From NCBI GenBank assembly GCA_905182635.1, contig CAJJCM010000015.1, positions 1 to 43,953 on the forward strand: DNA of 43,953 nt. Direction: 5' to 3'. Position 1 is the first letter of the stretch; each line of letters begins with the position of its first letter. The notes under the pieces are model-generated. The model was not told the origin of the DNA. It saw only the letters and a list, made by a program, of their open reading frames with translations, and made no database searches. This DNA is from an uncultured Candidatus Poseidoniales archaeon. GTDB lineage: Archaea > Thermoplasmatota > Poseidoniia > Poseidoniales > Poseidoniaceae. The position numbers were made by a program, and so were the translations under genes. Of the stretch, positions 25,224-33,757 are shown piece after piece.

Positions 25224-26213
25224 TCAAGCACCTTCTTCCGCTTTGTTTGCAATGGCTGCCTTTGCTGCCTTCTTAGCCCGCTTGGTGCGTTCTTTGGTAG
25301 CACGCTTGGCGAGTTCAGTGTCAACTGCTTCTTGGTGAAGGGATGGCAAGACACGGGTTCGACTTGCATCAAACCACAATTCCTGGCGGGAAAATCCGGA
25401 CATTCCATCGTATTCATTGGTCATGAAAAACGAGGTAAATCCACACGCTTCCATGCAAAGGCCACAGAACATACAACGGCCCAAATCAATACGTCCTGAG
25501 ACGATTTGGTCATCAGCAACGCGTAAATCCGATTTGTCCAATACCGCTTCTTCGCCGGAATCATTCCAGCGAACAGTCGCAGTGCTGCCTGAAAGGTCAA
25601 GCACTTCTCCGAAGCGCCATTCATTTGGTGTATCTGTGTGTGCTGTAACATGGTTGAAGTCCTCAAGAGTTTCTGCAACTTCAGGAAGTAGAATTGCTGC
25701 ATGACCGCCGATTTCGAAGTCTGCACCCATGCCGCCGTGTTCGCCATCTGCTCCATCCAATACGTCAACACGCAATTCAGTGGTCATGTGAAGGCAATCG
25801 TTTGGACATGCTGTTACACACAATTTACATGCGGTGCATGTCTCCCAAATAACTCCAATTCTGCCATTGTAATTTCCCGGAACGAAAAGCCAAGGTTCCA
25901 TCTCCTCAAGTCGCTCGTAAGGGTATTGAACAGTTTGTGGTTTCCAAAGTGTTGGGAACAAGTCCGAAGTAACCCGGTCAGGGGCGAACTTTTGAGCGGT
26001 GATATCATTGAATTCCGCGGTTTTTGCAGCGCGAGCTTTACTCCCTGCATCGAGGAATTCTGGATGTTCGGAGTTATGGTAGCCCCAATCCAGCCTCTTG
26101 CCAAGCAACTTTCCAAAGAATGGGAAAGTACGAAGTGCGGTGACCAATGTAATCTTAAATGGATACCAGAAGAGATTTCTAAAGTTCGGTTTTGCGTGTG
26201 GATGCATTGGCAT
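25224..26213 (-). CDS. nuoI: Complex I subunit I, enlarged, two 4Fe-4S clusters
   Basis: This is the 8Fe ferredoxin-like subunit that passes electrons toward NuoB. Cluster motifs are Cys126/129/132/136 (CTACKLCVTACPN) and Cys247/250/253/257 (CMFCGLCMEACGF). NuoI normally has 160-180 residues with about 30 residues between motifs. Here there are 329 residues with 110 between motifs. The extra segment contains a strand-rich stretch (FGEVLDLSGSTATVRWNDSG, 201-220) that looks like a small beta-barrel. Residues 40-95 are also longer than usual, and the tail from about 298 is Lys/Ala-rich. GAGGTGATT precedes the ATG. Cluster ligands are intact, so it should be functional. Confidence 0.93.
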   Translation of the reverse strand: MPMHPHAKPNFRNLFWYPFKITLVTALRTFPFFGKLLGKRLDWGYHNSEHPEFLDAGSKARAAKTAEFNDITAQKFAPDRVTSDLFPTLWKPQTVQYPYERLEEMEPWLFVPGNYNGRIGVIWETCTACKLCVTACPNDCLHMTTELRVDVLDGADGEHGGMGADFEIGGHAAILLPEVAETLEDFNHVTAHTDTPNEWRFGEVLDLSGSTATVRWNDSGEEAVLDKSDLRVADDQIVSGRIDLGRCMFCGLCMEACGFTSFFMTNEYDGMSGFSRQELWFDASRTRVLPSLHQEAVDTELAKRATKERTKRAKKAAKAAIANKAEEGA

Positions 26214-26224
26214 GTTAAATCACC

Positions 26225-27733
26225 TCAGTCCTTTCCCGGAGTGTGCGTTCCCGCGGGCTGTAATGTGTGAACGTGATACATTCGATCTGGCGCTGCGTCT
26301 TTGTCTTCATCATTCAGAAGAACATAGAACACTGCCAACCAAAGTACGGTTGTTGCAAGTGGGATGAACATTGGAATTCCCCAAGCGTCCCAAGCGCTTC
26401 CACCTTCTGCGGTGTAGGACATGTTGTCTGGTTGGAAGAGATACAGCCGGTAGACGACTGAAAGAATCACTTGAACGACAGCTAATGGCAAGAGCATTCT
26501 CCAGCCAAATTCGAGAATCTGGTCAGTTCGGATACGGGCAAGAGAGAATCGTGCCCAAACGAAGACAACCAAGAAGACCAACCAGGTCTTCAAGAGTACC
26601 ACAATTGCGCCAGGAATTAAGACATAAGCATCACCAAGCACTGGGATCTGGCTGATGGTGCCTTGGAATGGCAAATGCCATCCTCCGAGGAAGAAATGTG
26701 TAAACAGGAAACAGGCAGCATAGGTGCGAATGTACTCTGCCATGAACAACATACCGAAACGCATTCCACCGTATTCAGTCCACCATCCTTCGACCAATTC
26801 AGCCTCGGCTTCCGGCATATCAAAGGGGACACGCTCAACTTCTGCAATCATTGTGACCAAAAACAGAACTGCACCCAATGGCATCAAGAACAGGTTCCAA
26901 GAACCGGCAGCATGCTGGAAGTGAATGCTCTCGATGATGTTGAATGTGCCTGAAAGAATGGCGACGGAGAGCAGTGTGAGTAGCAATGGAATTTCGTAAG
27001 CGGTCAATTGAGCTGCTGAACGAATGCCTCCAATCAATGTGTATTTATTGTTGGAAGACCAACCGGCAAAGAATACGCCAATTGGAGCGATGCCAAAGAT
27101 AGCGATGGCATAGAGAATGGAAAGGTCTGGATTTGTCGCATAGATTCCGCTCGATAACGGGATGATTCCAAGAATCAGTAACGTCGAAGAGACGATGAGG
27201 AAAGGGGACACTTCGAAAATGAGTTTGTCTGCACGCCGAGGTACCATGTGTTCTTTGAGTAAGAACTTCATCCCATCTGCTACGTTTTGAAAGAAACCGG
27301 GGAGGATTGAATATCCCATCCATGAGCGGTTGTTGACTCGGTCAACAGTCGGATTTTTTGGATCGCGATTACCGAATCGCTTGTTGAGGAATTTGTTAAT
27401 GGCTCCGACGATTCCGCCACCGAACGGCAACATCTTCCACCATTCGCCAGCGGTGACGCCGTTTTCTCCAACCCAAAGCGAGCGCAGAGCAGTCGTTGCA
27501 CCACGGCGGTCGTTCATCCGAGCGACGGCTTTACGTTCAATCCAAAGAATCGCGAATTGACTGAAAAACAGCATTAAGAATACAATGTTTACCACAGCAA
27601 AAGTACCAACTAAGAACGACAGGTCAGAAGCGCTGTCTTCCAAAGCTGTGCCTTCAACCGCTGAAGTAATGAAGGATGTGACAAGACTGTCTTTACCGAG
27701 GAAAATACCGCGCAAGTCATAGATGTCATCCAT
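26225..27733 (-). CDS. nuoH: Complex I subunit H, enlarged quinone-site membrane subunit
   Basis: This 502-residue subunit is well above the usual 320-350. The family core is clear: LWIERKAVARMNDRRG (64-79), VADGMKFLLKEHMVPRRADK (151-170), FAGWSSNNKYTLIGGIRSAA, ERVPFDMPEAEAELVEGW and EYGGMRFGMLFMAEY. About 65 residues (79-145), rich in Trp, Asn and Arg, replace the short loop after the first helix. A further insertion lies near GTISQIPVLGDAYV, and extra helices and a polar tail follow the core. The ATG at 27733 follows GAGGTGATT, 10 nt after nuoD; a longer frame would overlap nuoD. Confidence 0.95.
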   Translation of the reverse strand: MDDIYDLRGIFLGKDSLVTSFITSAVEGTALEDSASDLSFLVGTFAVVNIVFLMLFFSQFAILWIERKAVARMNDRRGATTALRSLWVGENGVTAGEWWKMLPFGGGIVGAINKFLNKRFGNRDPKNPTVDRVNNRSWMGYSILPGFFQNVADGMKFLLKEHMVPRRADKLIFEVSPFLIVSSTLLILGIIPLSSGIYATNPDLSILYAIAIFGIAPIGVFFAGWSSNNKYTLIGGIRSAAQLTAYEIPLLLTLLSVAILSGTFNIIESIHFQHAAGSWNLFLMPLGAVLFLVTMIAEVERVPFDMPEAEAELVEGWWTEYGGMRFGMLFMAEYIRTYAACFLFTHFFLGGWHLPFQGTISQIPVLGDAYVLIPGAIVVLLKTWLVFLVVFVWARFSLARIRTDQILEFGWRMLLPLAVVQVILSVVYRLYLFQPDNMSYTAEGGSAWDAWGIPMFIPLATTVLWLAVFYVLLNDEDKDAAPDRMYHVHTLQPAGTHTPGKD

Positions 27734-27743
27734 AGCAATCACC

Positions 27744-28883
27744 TCAACGGTCCGTTTCTCCAATACACGGGTCAAAACTACCCATAATCGCAGGAATATC
27801 TGCAATCTTGTAGCCAATCATTGTCTTTGCAACATAAGGAATTGTGATGAACATAGGTGAACGAATCGAAACTCGGTACGGATTCTTCCCCCGACCTTCG
27901 CCGCCACCTTGAACATAAAATTGCGATGCACCACGGGTACATTCGTAGTTACTGAAACCAGTTGCACCTTCGGGAGCACGGGTCGGTGCCTTGGTAAGAA
28001 TCATTTCATCGCCGTTGGCATAGTTGGTATTCTTCCCACCAGGAATCTTGTTGAGTGCATCGAGTACCATTCGGCATGATTGGCGCATTTCTTCCATACG
28101 GACACGGTAACGGTCGTAACAATCGGCGCCTTTGACTGAAGTTGGTTTTTCGACCGATGGCTCCCAATCAATTTCGTCATAGACGGAATAGGGATGAGCC
28201 CAGCGAACGTCATAATTGACACCGGCAGCGCGAACGTTTGGTCCTGAAACGCCTGCATCGACCATCGATTCTGCATTGGCATAGCCAACGCCTTGGAGGC
28301 GGACAAGCCAGATGGTTGATTCGTCGAGCATCATTTCGTATTCATCAAGGCGCTTCTCGAACAACTTGGTCTTGGCGATAACACGGTCAGCAAATCCAAT
28401 CGGCATATCGCGCTTGACACCACCAATACGCGGGTAATTGTAGTGCATTCGAGAGCCTCCGAGTTCTTGAAGTAAGTCGAGGAACATTTCTCGGTCACGC
28501 ATACACCAGGTCATCAGTGTCAAGTTACCAATATCTGGCCCAAAAGCACCAAGCCACATCAAGTGAGAGGCAAGGCGTTGTATTTCAGCCGAAATAAGTC
28601 GAATGTATTCTGCACGAGCGGGTACTTCGGCTTCGAGCAAATCTTCAGCCGCATAGATGTAGGAGTTGGCCCATGTCATTGCGCTCACGTAACAGAGACG
28701 GTCGCAGTAGGGTGTGATTTGCGTGAAATCACGAGCCTCGCATATTTTTTCAACACCGCGATGGATGTATCCGAGTTCAGCCTCGGTATCGACGACGGTT
28801 TCTCCATCAACTTTTACCCGTAGCGTCCACAACCCATGGGTCATTGGATGCTGAGGTCCCATTGTAATCCACATTTGAGCCAT
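27744..28883 (-). CDS. nuoD: Complex I subunit D (49-kDa type, quinone site)
   Basis: This 379-residue hydrogenase-like subunit forms the quinone pocket with NuoB. GPQHPMTHGLWTLRV at the start, ELGYIHRGVEKICE, YCDRLCYVSAMTWANSY, SEIQRLASHLMWLG and the late FVQGGGEGRGKNPYR-type loop followed by GSFDPCIGETDR match the family. The nickel-site cysteines of hydrogenases are absent, as expected. GAGG lies 7 nt before the ATG. It is separate from nuoC, not fused. Confidence 0.97.
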   Translation of the reverse strand: MAQMWITMGPQHPMTHGLWTLRVKVDGETVVDTEAELGYIHRGVEKICEARDFTQITPYCDRLCYVSAMTWANSYIYAAEDLLEAEVPARAEYIRLISAEIQRLASHLMWLGAFGPDIGNLTLMTWCMRDREMFLDLLQELGGSRMHYNYPRIGGVKRDMPIGFADRVIAKTKLFEKRLDEYEMMLDESTIWLVRLQGVGYANAESMVDAGVSGPNVRAAGVNYDVRWAHPYSVYDEIDWEPSVEKPTSVKGADCYDRYRVRMEEMRQSCRMVLDALNKIPGGKNTNYANGDEMILTKAPTRAPEGATGFSNYECTRGASQFYVQGGGEGRGKNPYRVSIRSPMFITIPYVAKTMIGYKIADIPAIMGSFDPCIGETDR

Positions 28884-28892
28884 GATAATTCC

Positions 28893-29546
28893 TCACTTAA
28901 CACGACCCTCGTCGGCAGGTTTACGCATGAATCCTTGCGGGTCATCGTACATTTCATTGTGGTCATGATAGCGAAGTTTGTGCTGCTTTTGCAGTGGGTG
29001 GAATCCTTCTGGGCTGTCGTTTGGATTCAACACGCGGTGCATGTTGATGTGTCCTTCAAATTTGATACCGACCAAATCCCAAGTTTCCTTTTCGTTCCAA
29101 TCTGCTCCAACCCAAATGCTCTGGATAGAGGGCACCGTAGGAGAGTCACCTTGGGGCAGTGGGATGAAGACTTCGAATTCCATTGGAATATCAATGCCTG
29201 AAAGCGCTTCGACATCGTGAACAGTGCAGGTGTTTGGAGTCTGGTCCTGAACGGGTTGGCGGAGGAAATGGTAAGCAACTTCCCATCCACGCTCTGGTGA
29301 GCCATCAGGGAAATGCGTTCCCGTCACCATCGAACAGTAGTTGACGCCAAGGTCATATTTCATCCACTTTGAAAGGGCGACCCAATGTTGCGGCGGGCAC
29401 ACGATTCGAACGAAAGCGTATTTCTTAGCGTTCGAATGGTTTGGAATGGAAGTTTCAATGCCGCTTCCACCGAAACGGTCGTTGATAGCAGCCATGCACG
29501 CATCAGCAGCCGTTGCGTTTTGCTTGGGGGTAATCGAGCCAACCAT
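28893..29546 (-). CDS. nuoC: Complex I subunit C (30-kDa type)
   Basis: This peripheral-arm subunit has about 217 residues. The family region is WNEKETWDLVGIKFEGHINM followed by RVLNPNDSPEGFHPLQKQH. It contacts NuoD and NuoB. Two ATGs are possible. The one at 29546 has AGGGG at a good distance and starts right after the nuoB stop; 29555 would place the AGGGG against the start codon and overlap nuoB by 8 nt. The C-terminal extension after the signature is polar and short. Confidence 0.93.
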   Translation of the reverse strand: MVGSITPKQNATAADACMAAINDRFGGSGIETSIPNHSNAKKYAFVRIVCPPQHWVALSKWMKYDLGVNYCSMVTGTHFPDGSPERGWEVAYHFLRQPVQDQTPNTCTVHDVEALSGIDIPMEFEVFIPLPQGDSPTVPSIQSIWVGADWNEKETWDLVGIKFEGHINMHRVLNPNDSPEGFHPLQKQHKLRYHDHNEMYDDPQGFMRKPADEGRVK

Positions 29547-29547
29547 C

Positions 29548-30141
29548 TCAGTCATCCCCTACAATTACTGGCTTGTCACTGGCGCGCTCAGCACTTGGAG
29601 CGGCACCAATTCGAATGATTTTCTCACGGAGCAATCCAAAACCGTCGATGAGGGCTTCTGGACGAGGGGGGCAACCAGGGATGTAGACATCGACTGGGAT
29701 GACCGTGTCAACGCCTTCGAGGATGTTGTATGACTGGAAATACGGACCACCGGAAATCGCACATTCGCCCATTGCAATGCAATATTTTGGCTCAGGCATT
29801 TGTTCCCAGAGACGGACCACTTTGTCTGCGAATTTCTTTGAGATTGGCCCGTTGATCAACAATACATCGGACTGTCGAGGGGATGACCGGAACAGAACAC
29901 CAAATCGGTCACCGTCAAATCGAGGGGTTGCTGCTGCAGCCATCTCGATTGCGCAGCACTTGATGCCCAAGTGGAGGGTGAACAGAGATTTACGTCCCGC
30001 CCAATTGAAATATCGGCCAGCAAGAACACTGAGGAACTTCTTGATTCGGGTTGCTTTGAGGGCTTCGTCGGTAACTCCACCGACCATTTCGACCAAAGCG
30101 CGACTGTTGAAAGCTGCGAAATTATCTCCTGCTTCTGTCAT
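29548..30141 (-). CDS. nuoB: Complex I subunit B (N2 cluster subunit)
   Basis: This 197-residue subunit holds the terminal 4Fe-4S cluster N2. Its ligands are visible as the adjacent Cys62-Cys63 (GIKCCAIEM), Cys127 in MGECAISGGPY and Cys157 in YIPGCPPRPEAL. MPEPKYCIAMGE and the VDVYIPGCPP region are diagnostic. The length is normal. GAGGTGG lies 5 nt before the ATG. Confidence 0.97.
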   Translation of the reverse strand: MTEAGDNFAAFNSRALVEMVGGVTDEALKATRIKKFLSVLAGRYFNWAGRKSLFTLHLGIKCCAIEMAAAATPRFDGDRFGVLFRSSPRQSDVLLINGPISKKFADKVVRLWEQMPEPKYCIAMGECAISGGPYFQSYNILEGVDTVIPVDVYIPGCPPRPEALIDGFGLLREKIIRIGAAPSAERASDKPVIVGDD

Positions 30142-30150
30142 AAATCCACC

Positions 30151-30624
30151 TCAAATGTAAATGCGTCCTCGCTTCCTGAACACATACCATACGCCCAGAG
30201 AGATAATGGTAAAGAAAACTCCGAGAAGCATAAGTGCGCTCTTGGCTTCTTCGACTGCTCCTGCACCAGCACCGGGTGATGTGGCGTCAGAAGCAACCAC
30301 GCCCCCAAGGACAAGAAACATGAAAGCAACATCGAAAACAAGAAAAATAATAGCATACCAATAATACTGGAAGTGGAATTGAATCATTGCATCGCCAACA
30401 GGTTCGCTACCGCATTCAAAGGTTGTTAAACGACGTGGATAGAGGCTATGGTCCCGCTCATAGCCCTCCAATAAATACGAACGAGTAATGTGGGGTCGGG
30501 CCGGGTCTACTCGAGGACGGACAAACCATGTGATGACGAAATTTGTCAACGGCATGATTATTCCAAGTACTGTCAAAAAACCAATTGAGAGATACGCACT
30601 CGGAACCGATTCGAGGCCGGACAT
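30151..30624 (-). CDS. nuoA: Complex I subunit A
   Basis: This first gene of the operon encodes a membrane protein of about 157 residues with three helices. The loop motif TTFECGSEPVGDAMIQFHFQ is diagnostic and includes the cysteine of the quinone-site loop. YYWYAIIFLVFDVAFMFLVL is the next helix, with its conserved acidic residue. The protein is longer than the usual 120-150. The ATG at 30624 is chosen for its GGTGA site; an ATG at 30636 is possible. Confidence 0.94.
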   Translation of the reverse strand: MSGLESVPSAYLSIGFLTVLGIIMPLTNFVITWFVRPRVDPARPHITRSYLLEGYERDHSLYPRRLTTFECGSEPVGDAMIQFHFQYYWYAIIFLVFDVAFMFLVLGGVVASDATSPGAGAGAVEEAKSALMLLGVFFTIISLGVWYVFRKRGRIYI

Positions 30625-30680
30625 AATTTCACCCATGTGCAAAGCATACGCTCCGCAATCTTTCCGACTTGAGGGACCCC

Positions 30681-30690
30681 CATAAGTATT
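30681..30690 (-). promoter_or_regulatory. Possible TATA element of the nuo operon
   Basis: The minus strand reads AATACTTATG about 57-66 nt before the nuoA start, the most TATA-like stretch in the gap between nuoA and the next gene. It would give a leader of roughly 30 nt. The match is modest. Confidence 0.35.
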
Positions 30691-30764
30691 CCCAAATCAA
30701 ACAGTAGAAAACGAATCGGATGAGATGGAGAAAACCAAGCCACTGCAAGATAAAAACTCAAATC

Positions 30765-33683
30765 TCAAGAACGAGGGCGTTTGATGAAACTTCGGTAGAC
30801 AATACCGACGAAGAGGAGTACGAAAAGGCCGTACAATCCAGTCGTCATATGTTTGGCCTGAATTCCAAGGCCGAATAATCCCTGTTCAACATCACCATTG
30901 ACAGTGAACTCGATGTTTTCACGGTCGACGACTCCAGTCTCAACGGGTTCTGCGGAGAGCGTGAATTTGTAAGTGTCCGCAACCTCTGCACCATCCGGTG
31001 TTCGAATACTCACTTCAATGCCGATGGTTTGACCAACTTCGATTTCACAGATGAAATCCTTAATCTCAATTTGACAAGTGTCAGTTCCATCGGCTTCATC
31101 CAAAAGGACGCTCCATCCACGGAAACTTTCAGACGAGAAAACCAGAACTTCGGAATCGACGTTTCCGGTATTGGTGATGAAGATTACAAATGTTTCCTTC
31201 ATTGGATAGGTGACGTCAATTTCTGTATTGCTTTCGCCGAGGTCAAATTCAAATTCATAGATAATTTGGACATCGAGTGAAATATCGAAATGACCAGAAC
31301 GGTTGGCTGCGTTCTTGCTACTCAATACGACCAATTCAAGAATACCACCATCGCCGGTTTCCGCACTTGGGTTGACGGTCAATTTTATTTCGAAATACAA
31401 TTCAAATGGTCGTGCATCATAGCCGCCGGCACAATGGCCAAGTTCACACATTTGAGTTTCAGCAACATCTTTTGTCGAGCCAATGATCGGTTCTCCAGAA
31501 GCATCAAGCAAGAACAAACTGTTGTTTTTATCCCAAATACCGAATCCTACAGGAATTGTAATGTCAGCATCAATTGGAAGGCCATAGAGGGTTATTTCTC
31601 GGGTCGCAAGACCTTCAAGCCCAGATACATCGAAGATGGCCCTGTCGTTACCATCGCCAGTGTTTCGAACCCAGAATCCGTATGTTTGAGACCCAGAAGG
31701 GGGGAGTATTGCATTGCCTGAACGTTGGTCAAGTCCACCATCCACAAGGTGAACATCCATAGCGAAAACACGGTCCGAAAGAATTGCAAGGAAAAGGATT
31801 TGCCGTTGATTATCTGGCACTCCATCGTCATCTTCATCACCTGAATGTGATGTGTCATCTTTGTTGATGATTCGAACCGTCAATCGACTGGAGGAGAGTT
31901 CTTCTTCACCATCAATACTGACCACCATGAACACTTGCATGGAACTTTGTGGTGCAATTGCAATTCCTTGGGTCGATGAAATGAGGTTCCCATTACTGTC
32001 TTCACAGTGCACATCCCATTTTGGAGAAGCCGTTTGGTCATACTCGATACATCGATAGTTGTCTTCTGTATTTCCTGTATTTTGAATGGTAACAGGGAAT
32101 TTTACAAGTGAGCCTGAACGACCTGTTTGTTCAAGTGCTGTGGCTTGAACTTCGATTCCATGAATGGCTTTGACCGTCACGGTAAGCGTGACTTCCGCAT
32201 AGGCAGCACCGCCACCCGCAGGTAACACGGAGAAGGCGATTTGAATTTGCTCAGTCGCCAAGGCATTCGCTGGAACATTGATGGCAAGTTCGACGTTCTC
32301 GGCTTTTTCAGAGCCGTGCTTCGAACCAACAGATACCGTGGTCGAATCGAGTTGCACGCTCCAACCTGAAGGAGGCGCTGAAGAAGAGACTCGCAGGTTA
32401 TCCAAACCGTTTCCTTGGTTGGTAACGGTGAGCGTAGCGGTGCCGTTGGAACCGGGTTCTATATTGGAAAGCGTTGATGTTGAAAGTGAAAGACTCGCCC
32501 CAAATGATTGGCCGACAATTACTCTCAATTCTTCCGAACATTTGACTGTGTTTCCATCTTTTGCGATGATTTGGATGACCGATTCATCTCCAGCAGTAAC
32601 GGAGTCATCAGGTGTGACGATGATATCAAACATCCGAGTACCTTCGCCATCGGCATACGGCAGGAGGCCTGAAGACGCTCCATCGTAATTGACCCAACCC
32701 GCACGGCTACCTGTTTTTGCCATAGTTACTGACCAATCGCTGTTTCCAATGTTGGTCAAAGTGGCCGTGAGGGTCCCTTCGCCATCAGGGTCAACGGTCA
32801 TACTCGACTTCGACAACACCATGCTGCATTCATGCAACTCTGGCACCGTCAAATCAAATTCTTCGACATCAGAGGCTTCTTGCGATACGTCGTTTGTTAC
32901 AGTACCTGTGAGTTCCCAGCAGTATTTATTCGCCTGTTGGCCTGCTGGAACTTCAACTGAAACTGTAACCGTTTCTGTTTCATTTTGGTCAAGGGTTACC
33001 GTTTCTTCATCTAAATCGACTGTGAGGTCATCTGCATTTTGACAACCGCTTCCATCTGCTTCAGTAAGTGCAAGGGCGATTGTTTCATTGGTTTGACCCG
33101 TGTTTTCAACGACAATATCGTATTCCATGACCGTTTCGCCTCCCCAGTCTTGGTGGCGTTGAGACTCGGATGCCATTGAAAGGTCTACTCCGAAAACAGC
33201 AGAACCTGAGCCATCTCCAGCGGTCGTTGTGACGATTTTGGTTTCTGAAGCAGGTTGACCAACGGCAGGTGGAGCCTCGTTTGCATTGGCTGTGATCGTG
33301 GTGTCACAAGTTCCTTCAGCGTTTTGAGTCAATGTAACGGTCATTGTAGTTTCACCGTAATCATTTGATTCGATGACACCTGGGATTTGTTGAATGGATG
33401 ATGTATATGAGCCACATTCCGGAGTTCCTTCTTCACTGCTTGAAAGGGACAATGTGATCGACTCTGGACCTTGATTGTACACTCTAACCGTGTATTCACC
33501 GGATTCTCCTGGATTGACTTCAAGACCGTTTCCAGGCGTGGTTTGGATGGTGATTGTCGCATCCCGTGCCCCGTCTGCAGCAACACCCGGCGTCACCATT
33601 GGTAGAATGGAAAGCAAAAGAAGCCCTACAAGGAAGTAGGCACGTTTTAAATCGTGCGTATTGTCTGTTTCTCGGGGGTCCAT
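30765..33683 (-). CDS. Large secreted protein with NEW3/CARDB-like repeats and C-terminal anchor
   Basis: This exported protein of about 972 residues has a signal peptide (core YFLVGLLLLSILPM, about 15-30). A long series of beta-sandwich repeats follows with recurrent TVRVYNQGPES, VVENTGQTNET, TATLTNIGNSDWSV, TLTVTNQGNGLDNL and VTIQNTGNTEDNY patterns. These resemble NEW3/CARDB domains, each built around an N-x-G-N turn. A hydrophobic helix (GLYGLFVLLFVGIVY) and a short basic tail close it. There is no zinc ribbon and no catalytic motif. The start at 33683 directly precedes the signal peptide; a frame to 33803 covers promoter-like sequence and overlaps the neighbour. It is probably a surface scaffold, binding or coat protein. 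Confidence 0.8.
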   Translation of the reverse strand: MDPRETDNTHDLKRAYFLVGLLLLSILPMVTPGVAADGARDATITIQTTPGNGLEVNPGESGEYTVRVYNQGPESITLSLSSSEEGTPECGSYTSSIQQIPGVIESNDYGETTMTVTLTQNAEGTCDTTITANANEAPPAVGQPASETKIVTTTAGDGSGSAVFGVDLSMASESQRHQDWGGETVMEYDIVVENTGQTNETIALALTEADGSGCQNADDLTVDLDEETVTLDQNETETVTVSVEVPAGQQANKYCWELTGTVTNDVSQEASDVEEFDLTVPELHECSMVLSKSSMTVDPDGEGTLTATLTNIGNSDWSVTMAKTGSRAGWVNYDGASSGLLPYADGEGTRMFDIIVTPDDSVTAGDESVIQIIAKDGNTVKCSEELRVIVGQSFGASLSLSTSTLSNIEPGSNGTATLTVTNQGNGLDNLRVSSSAPPSGWSVQLDSTTVSVGSKHGSEKAENVELAINVPANALATEQIQIAFSVLPAGGGAAYAEVTLTVTVKAIHGIEVQATALEQTGRSGSLVKFPVTIQNTGNTEDNYRCIEYDQTASPKWDVHCEDSNGNLISSTQGIAIAPQSSMQVFMVVSIDGEEELSSSRLTVRIINKDDTSHSGDEDDDGVPDNQRQILFLAILSDRVFAMDVHLVDGGLDQRSGNAILPPSGSQTYGFWVRNTGDGNDRAIFDVSGLEGLATREITLYGLPIDADITIPVGFGIWDKNNSLFLLDASGEPIIGSTKDVAETQMCELGHCAGGYDARPFELYFEIKLTVNPSAETGDGGILELVVLSSKNAANRSGHFDISLDVQIIYEFEFDLGESNTEIDVTYPMKETFVIFITNTGNVDSEVLVFSSESFRGWSVLLDEADGTDTCQIEIKDFICEIEVGQTIGIEVSIRTPDGAEVADTYKFTLSAEPVETGVVDRENIEFTVNGDVEQGLFGLGIQAKHMTTGLYGLFVLLFVGIVYRSFIKRPRS

Positions 33684-33690
33684 GACCCCC
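33674..33690 (-). promoter_or_regulatory. Perfect hairpin with the start codon as its loop
   Basis: GGGGGTC and GACCCCC (33674-33680 and 33684-33690) pair perfectly around CAT, which is the start codon ATG of the large secreted protein on the minus strand. In the mRNA the AUG would be the three-base loop of a 7-bp GC-rich stem. It could modulate initiation. Confidence 0.45.
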
Positions 33691-33757
33691 GGTGGCGGCC
33701 TTAGTATCAAAAGACTGCCCTTGTATGTATCAAGGAAAACAAACTTGGTTATCAACT

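Noticed and set aside
27744-28883. NuoD as a possible nickel-iron hydrogenase large subunit
   Set aside because: The CxxC nickel ligands are missing and the gene sits in a full nuo operon.
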